DNA of 64,000 nucleotides from Nitrospira sp. (lineage in GTDB: Bacteria > Nitrospirota > Nitrospiria > Nitrospirales > Nitrospiraceae). Made by a program: the position numbers and the translations under genes. Shown piece after piece: positions 60,526 through 64,000 of the stretch; position 1 is the stretch's first letter, and every line of letters starts with the position of its first letter. The notes beneath the pieces were generated by a model. It did not search any database. It saw only the letters and a list, made by a program, of their open reading frames with translations, and was not told the origin of the DNA. The DNA is taken from assembly GCA_016788885.1 (NCBI GenBank), contig JAEURX010000014.1, forward strand, positions 59,451 to 123,450. Reading direction: 5' to 3'.

Positions 60526-62415
60526 TCAGTCTTCGATGGTGGAAATGTCTCCCACGTCCTGTCCTAGTTCTTTAGCTTTCAGCACTCGCCGCATAATCTT
60601 TCCGGACCGTGTTTTCGGGAGTGAGGGAACGATATCGATTTCCTGCGGCACCGCAATTTTCCCCAGTTCCTTCAGCACATGATCTTTGAGCGACTGCACC
60701 AGTTCCTTTGAATCCTGATAGCCCTGTTTCAAGATGACGAAGGCCTTGATCGCTTCACCCGCGGTGCGATGTGGTTTCCCGATGACCGCGGCTTCGGCTA
60801 CGGCATCATGACTGACCAGGGCGCTTTCAACTTCCGCCGTGCCGATGCGGTTGCCCGCCACTTTAATGACGTCGTCGGCACGTCCCATGAACCACAGGTA
60901 GCCGTCCTGGTCCTTGCGGCAGACGTCGCCCGCCGTATAACAGTTGGGGATGGTATTCCAGTAGACCTTATAGCGGTCGGGATCTTTGTAGATCGTGCGC
61001 ATCATCGCCGGCCATGGTTTCTTGATGACGGCGAATCCGCCGGCATTACTCGGCAGACTGTGGCCTTCCTTGTCCACCACGTCGGCTTCGATTCCCAGGA
61101 ACGGCCTCGTGGCTGAACCCGGCTTGAGCGGGACGGAGGGCAGGGGAGTGACCAGGATCGCGCCGGTTTCTGTTTGCCACCAGGTGTCCATGATGGGTTT
61201 ATCGCTGCCGGTCACGCGATAGAACCATTCCCAGGCTTCGGGGTTGATCGGCTCGCCGACGCTGCCGAGCACACGCAACGTGGAGAGGTCGTATTTCTTC
61301 GGCCAGTCTTCTCCGTATTTCATCAGCAATCGGACAGCCGTCGGCGTGGTGTAGAAAATGGAGACGCCGTACCGGGCGATGAGGTCCCACCAGCGGCCCG
61401 GATTGGGATAGTCGGGCTTGCCTTCGGCCATGAGGATCGTGGCGCCGTTCAACAGGGGGCCGTAGACGATGTAACTGTGTCCTGTCACCCAGCCGGGATC
61501 GGCAACGCAAAAGTAGACGTCATCTTCCTTGAGATCGAACACATATTTGGTCGTGATATAGGTGCCGACCATGTAGCCGCCATGGACGTGCACGACACCT
61601 TTGGGTTTTCCGGTCGTTCCCGAGGTGTACAAAATATAGAGAGGGGTTTCGGCGTCGAGCGGTTCCGCCGCACAGACCGCGCTCTGTTCTTTGAGCCAGT
61701 CGGCCCAATCGATTTCCTTCGGCGCGGTGAGGGCGACGCCAAGCGCGTCCCGTCGTACGACCACCACCTTCTCCACGGTAGGGCAGGATGCCACGGCTGC
61801 GTCCACCACGGGTTTGAGCGGGATCGTTTTCCCGCGGTCGTAGCCGACGTCCGCAGTGATGACCAGCCGTGCTTCCGCATCCTGGATGCGGCTGGCCAGG
61901 GCCGGCGCGCTGAACCCGGAATAGACCACACTGTGAATGACTCCGATGCGCGCGCAGGCCAACATGGCGACGACCTGTTCCGGGATTTTGGGCAAATAGA
62001 TGGTGACACGATCGCCTGGCTTCAAGCCCAGTGCCTTGAGTGCATTGGCGCAGCGGTTGACCTGTCGCAAAAGTTCGCCATACGTAAAGATGCGTTCTTC
62101 ACCGTTCTCGCCCACCCAGATGATGGCGACTTTGTTCCGCCGCCAGCCATTGGCGTGGCGATCGAGACAGTTGTAGGCGATGTTGCAGGTCGCACCGACG
62201 AACCATTTGGCCCAGGGGTAGTTCCACTCCAACACTCGAGTCCAGGGGGTGAACCACTCCAATTCCTTGGCCACGCCGCCCCAGAAAGCTTCGGGGTCGG
62301 CGATGGAGGCCTTATAGGCCTGGTCGTAATCCGGGATATGTGCCGCCGCTTTGGTGCGGGCGGAGGGCTGAATGACCCGTCCTTCTTTGAGTAGCGTATC
62401 GATTTTGTCGCTCAT
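60526..62415 (-). CDS. acs: Acetyl-CoA synthetase
   Basis: Acs makes acetyl-CoA from acetate, ATP and CoA via acetyl-AMP. The 629-residue protein shows YILYTSGTTGKPKGVVHVHGGY, TWWQTETGAILVTPLP, ADDVIKVAGNRIGTAEVESAL, and the acetylatable Lys in PKTRSGKIMRR. The start MSDKIDTLLKEGRVI (62415) is preceded by GGAGG; ATG 62424 is nearly as good. It is divergent from the caspase-like gene. Confidence 0.96.
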   Translation of the reverse strand: MSDKIDTLLKEGRVIQPSARTKAAAHIPDYDQAYKASIADPEAFWGGVAKELEWFTPWTRVLEWNYPWAKWFVGATCNIAYNCLDRHANGWRRNKVAIIWVGENGEERIFTYGELLRQVNRCANALKALGLKPGDRVTIYLPKIPEQVVAMLACARIGVIHSVVYSGFSAPALASRIQDAEARLVITADVGYDRGKTIPLKPVVDAAVASCPTVEKVVVVRRDALGVALTAPKEIDWADWLKEQSAVCAAEPLDAETPLYILYTSGTTGKPKGVVHVHGGYMVGTYITTKYVFDLKEDDVYFCVADPGWVTGHSYIVYGPLLNGATILMAEGKPDYPNPGRWWDLIARYGVSIFYTTPTAVRLLMKYGEDWPKKYDLSTLRVLGSVGEPINPEAWEWFYRVTGSDKPIMDTWWQTETGAILVTPLPSVPLKPGSATRPFLGIEADVVDKEGHSLPSNAGGFAVIKKPWPAMMRTIYKDPDRYKVYWNTIPNCYTAGDVCRKDQDGYLWFMGRADDVIKVAGNRIGTAEVESALVSHDAVAEAAVIGKPHRTAGEAIKAFVILKQGYQDSKELVQSLKDHVLKELGKIAVPQEIDIVPSLPKTRSGKIMRRVLKAKELGQDVGDISTIED

Positions 62416-62580
62416 GAATCCCATCACCTCCACTAATCGCGGGGCGGTCTCTCCCGCGGCATCATCCTGTACGGCATTATGCGGATGGGAGGAGGGAACT
62501 GCAACCCTGGCCATCCCTGCGCACGCCGGTCACCATGCGGGAGTTTCCGCGCCGGTGCGGCGTGGTGCACGGTGCCTTTC

Positions 62581-62610
62581 TTGACAGTCAGGACGGCGCG
62601 AGGGTAGGCT
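62581..62610 (+). promoter_or_regulatory. Putative promoter of the caspase-like gene
   Basis: TTGACA (62581-62586) and TAGGCT (62605-62610), 18 bp apart, lie 34 bp before the ATG. The -10 match is weak. Confidence 0.4.
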
Positions 62611-62643
62611 GGGCGCGTTGTCTCTGATGGAATCATCCGCTTG

Positions 62644-64000
62644 ATGCGCTCGCCGACATCACCCCGTTTTTTCCGGATCGTTGCCGCGTTGGCGGTCTGG
62701 TGTACCGCCGAATTCCTCGCCGATGGTTCTTCTGCCCAGGCGCAGGTCGGAAAGCCTGAAGGCCTCTACTATAAGTCCTGGGCTGTGGTGGTCGGGGTGG
62801 AGAACTATCTCGTTGCGCCCAAGGTGCCTGGGGCATTGGAAAGTGCCCATGCGGTTGCCGCAGCGCTGCGTGAACTCGGCTTCGACGAAGTCATTGAATT
62901 GCAGGACAAGGAGGCGAGTTCACGGCGGCTCCTGCAGATTCTGAACGACTATCTGCCGCGCAAAGTGGGACGGCAGGATCGGGTGGTCATGTTCTTTTCG
63001 GGCCATGCCGGCGTGACGCAGGATGTTCAATCGAAGGACCTGGGATTTGTCGTGCCCTGGGATGCGCAGCTCAATAATCCAGGGAAAGCGATCACGCTCG
63101 ATCAGCTCAAAGAGTTCAGTCGACGATCCGCTTCCAAACATCTACTCTTTCTGTTCGACGCCAATCTGCGCGGGTGGGATGTCACCGCTCCGCAACCCCT
63201 CTCGCTGGAGGGCCGCTTCTCGCCGGAAGACGACACCGAAAAACGATCGGTCCAAGTGATTACCGCGGCAGAGAAAGACGAAACGGTGGCACACGGCTCC
63301 GGACTGAGTCCGTTCGTCACGGCGCTGGTCGCCGGGTTGAAGGGGGCCGCCGACCTGAACAAGAACGGGTGGGTCATGGCCAGTGAACTGGCGGCTCAGG
63401 TGCGACAGGACGTGGAGCGCGACACGAAAGACGCGCAACATCCGCAGTTCGTCCAACTTGAGGGGGATGGAGATGTCATCCTTGTCCAGGGGCGGAAAGA
63501 ATCGTTTTCGGTCGGCAAGGAACCCAGCACCGAAGCCGACCGGATGAAAGAGGCTCGCGTCCAATATGAGCAGGCGTTTGCCATCCTTCAGCAGCAGAAA
63601 TCGGCGGAAGAAGCCCTGGAACGGTTGAATCGCGCGATTGCCTACGATCCGTCCTTCGGTGATGCCTACGTGCTGAAGAGTTATATCCGCCTGGAAGTGC
63701 TGCTCAACCTGGATGAATCGTTGGCGGCGGCGCGTGCCGCAGTCCAGCACGCGCCGCAGAATCCCGACTCGCACTACTCCTTGGGACTCGTGCTCGAAAA
63801 GAAGGGCCAGCCGAAGGAAGCCGAGCAGGCCATGCAGCAGGCGTTAGCTGTCAATCCTGCCTACACGGATGTCTATTTTTCGCTTGGAACCCTCTATGCC
63901 GACCAGTTGCACGAACCGCAGAAATCAGTCGATGCCTTCCGTCGCTATCTAGAGTTGGGTGGGCAAAGCGAACGCGCGGTTCGTGCGGTTCAAGAGAGTG
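62644..64000 (+). CDS. Exported caspase-fold (peptidase C14-like) TPR protein, catalytic Cys replaced; 3'-truncated
   Basis: The gene runs off the window; 452 residues are visible. A signal peptide (IVAALAVWCTAEFLADG) precedes a caspase/metacaspase-like domain at about 44-280. Conserved core: SWAVVVGVENY, the catalytic His121 in VVMFFSGHAG, and LGFVVPWDA. The Cys expected after the LLFLFDA strand (usually DAC) is Asn174 in LLFLFDANLRG, so it is probably a pseudo-enzyme. TPRs follow from about residue 310 (QNPDSHYSLGLVLEKKGQPKEAEQAMQQALAVNP, then YFSLGTLYADQ). A scaffold or sensor role in the periplasm is inferred. Confidence 0.85.
   Translation, partial: MRSPTSPRFFRIVAALAVWCTAEFLADGSSAQAQVGKPEGLYYKSWAVVVGVENYLVAPKVPGALESAHAVAAALRELGFDEVIELQDKEASSRRLLQILNDYLPRKVGRQDRVVMFFSGHAGVTQDVQSKDLGFVVPWDAQLNNPGKAITLDQLKEFSRRSASKHLLFLFDANLRGWDVTAPQPLSLEGRFSPEDDTEKRSVQVITAAEKDETVAHGSGLSPFVTALVAGLKGAADLNKNGWVMASELAAQVRQDVERDTKDAQHPQFVQLEGDGDVILVQGRKESFSVGKEPSTEADRMKEARVQYEQAFAILQQQKSAEEALERLNRAIAYDPSFGDAYVLKSYIRLEVLLNLDESLAAARAAVQHAPQNPDSHYSLGLVLEKKGQPKEAEQAMQQALAVNPAYTDVYFSLGTLYADQLHEPQKSVDAFRRYLELGGQSERAVRAVQES

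Noticed and set aside
61174..62394. 406-residue plus-strand frame opposite acs
   Set aside because: Antisense to an unambiguous acetyl-CoA synthetase; composition is of the shadow type.

Overview
The window looks like a chromosomal segment of a GC-rich Gram-negative bacterium, most likely a Nitrospira-like member of the Nitrospirota. This is inferred from the LptD outer-membrane protein, a FabI-type enoyl reductase, pyruvate phosphate dikinase next to glycyl-tRNA synthetase alpha/beta, dense two-component/PilZ signalling genes, and general codon use. No rRNA or tRNA gene was recognised.

Layout. 1-9.4 kb: a type I-C CRISPR-Cas locus (cas3, truncated by the window start, then cas5c-cas8c-cas7c-cas4-cas1-cas2), a leader and an array of 20 repeats (37 nt) with 19 spacers. 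9.4-11.3 kb: small hypotheticals and an exported Tim44-like protein. 11.3-14.7 kb: molybdopterin operon moaC-moaD-moaE-moaA with a good sigma-70-type promoter, followed by a His-rich nickel/cobalt-type transporter. A palindromic REP-like element forms the 3' end of moaD. 14.8-23.1 kb: housekeeping run of an MBL-fold hydrolase, accD, folC, lptD, a small exported protein, thioredoxin and recN.

23.1-31.5 kb, minus strand: a signalling block. It holds a receiver-HD-GYP-like regulator, a sigma-54 response regulator with its partner histidine kinase, and a 1407-residue protein. That protein joins a receiver, a PAS domain, a degenerate kinase core, two PilZ domains, a LuxD-like alpha/beta hydrolase whose nucleophile position is Asp, and a class I methyltransferase. 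I regard it as the most unusual object in the window. 31.8-33.8 kb: an exported protein with the full copper-ligand pattern of peptidylglycine monooxygenase (PHM), next to a SnoaL-like exported protein.

33.9-39.9 kb: PP2C phosphatase, RNase H-like exonuclease, cyclophilin-like protein, two tandem DUF507 genes, a TPR lipoprotein, Bcp peroxiredoxin, small membrane and exported proteins, and fabI. 39.9-43.3 kb: accessory stretch with an exported YD-repeat protein, a glycoside-hydrolase-like TIM-barrel protein and an AT-rich FkbM methyltransferase gene. 43.5-47.9 kb, minus strand: sulfate ABC transporter cysA-cysW-cysT-sbp led by an Rrf2 regulator with a palindrome in its own leader.

48-62.4 kb: glyQ-glyS, a membrane protein, ppdK (with a Lys/Ala-rich tail), ribD, an esterase, a hypothetical exported protein, an MFS transporter, a 41-residue membrane peptide and ribE; then, on the minus strand, an IPT/TIG protein and acs. 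62.6 kb to the end: an exported caspase-fold protein with TPRs, cut by the window, whose catalytic Cys is replaced by Asn. Identifications rest on motif reading only; no database searches were run.
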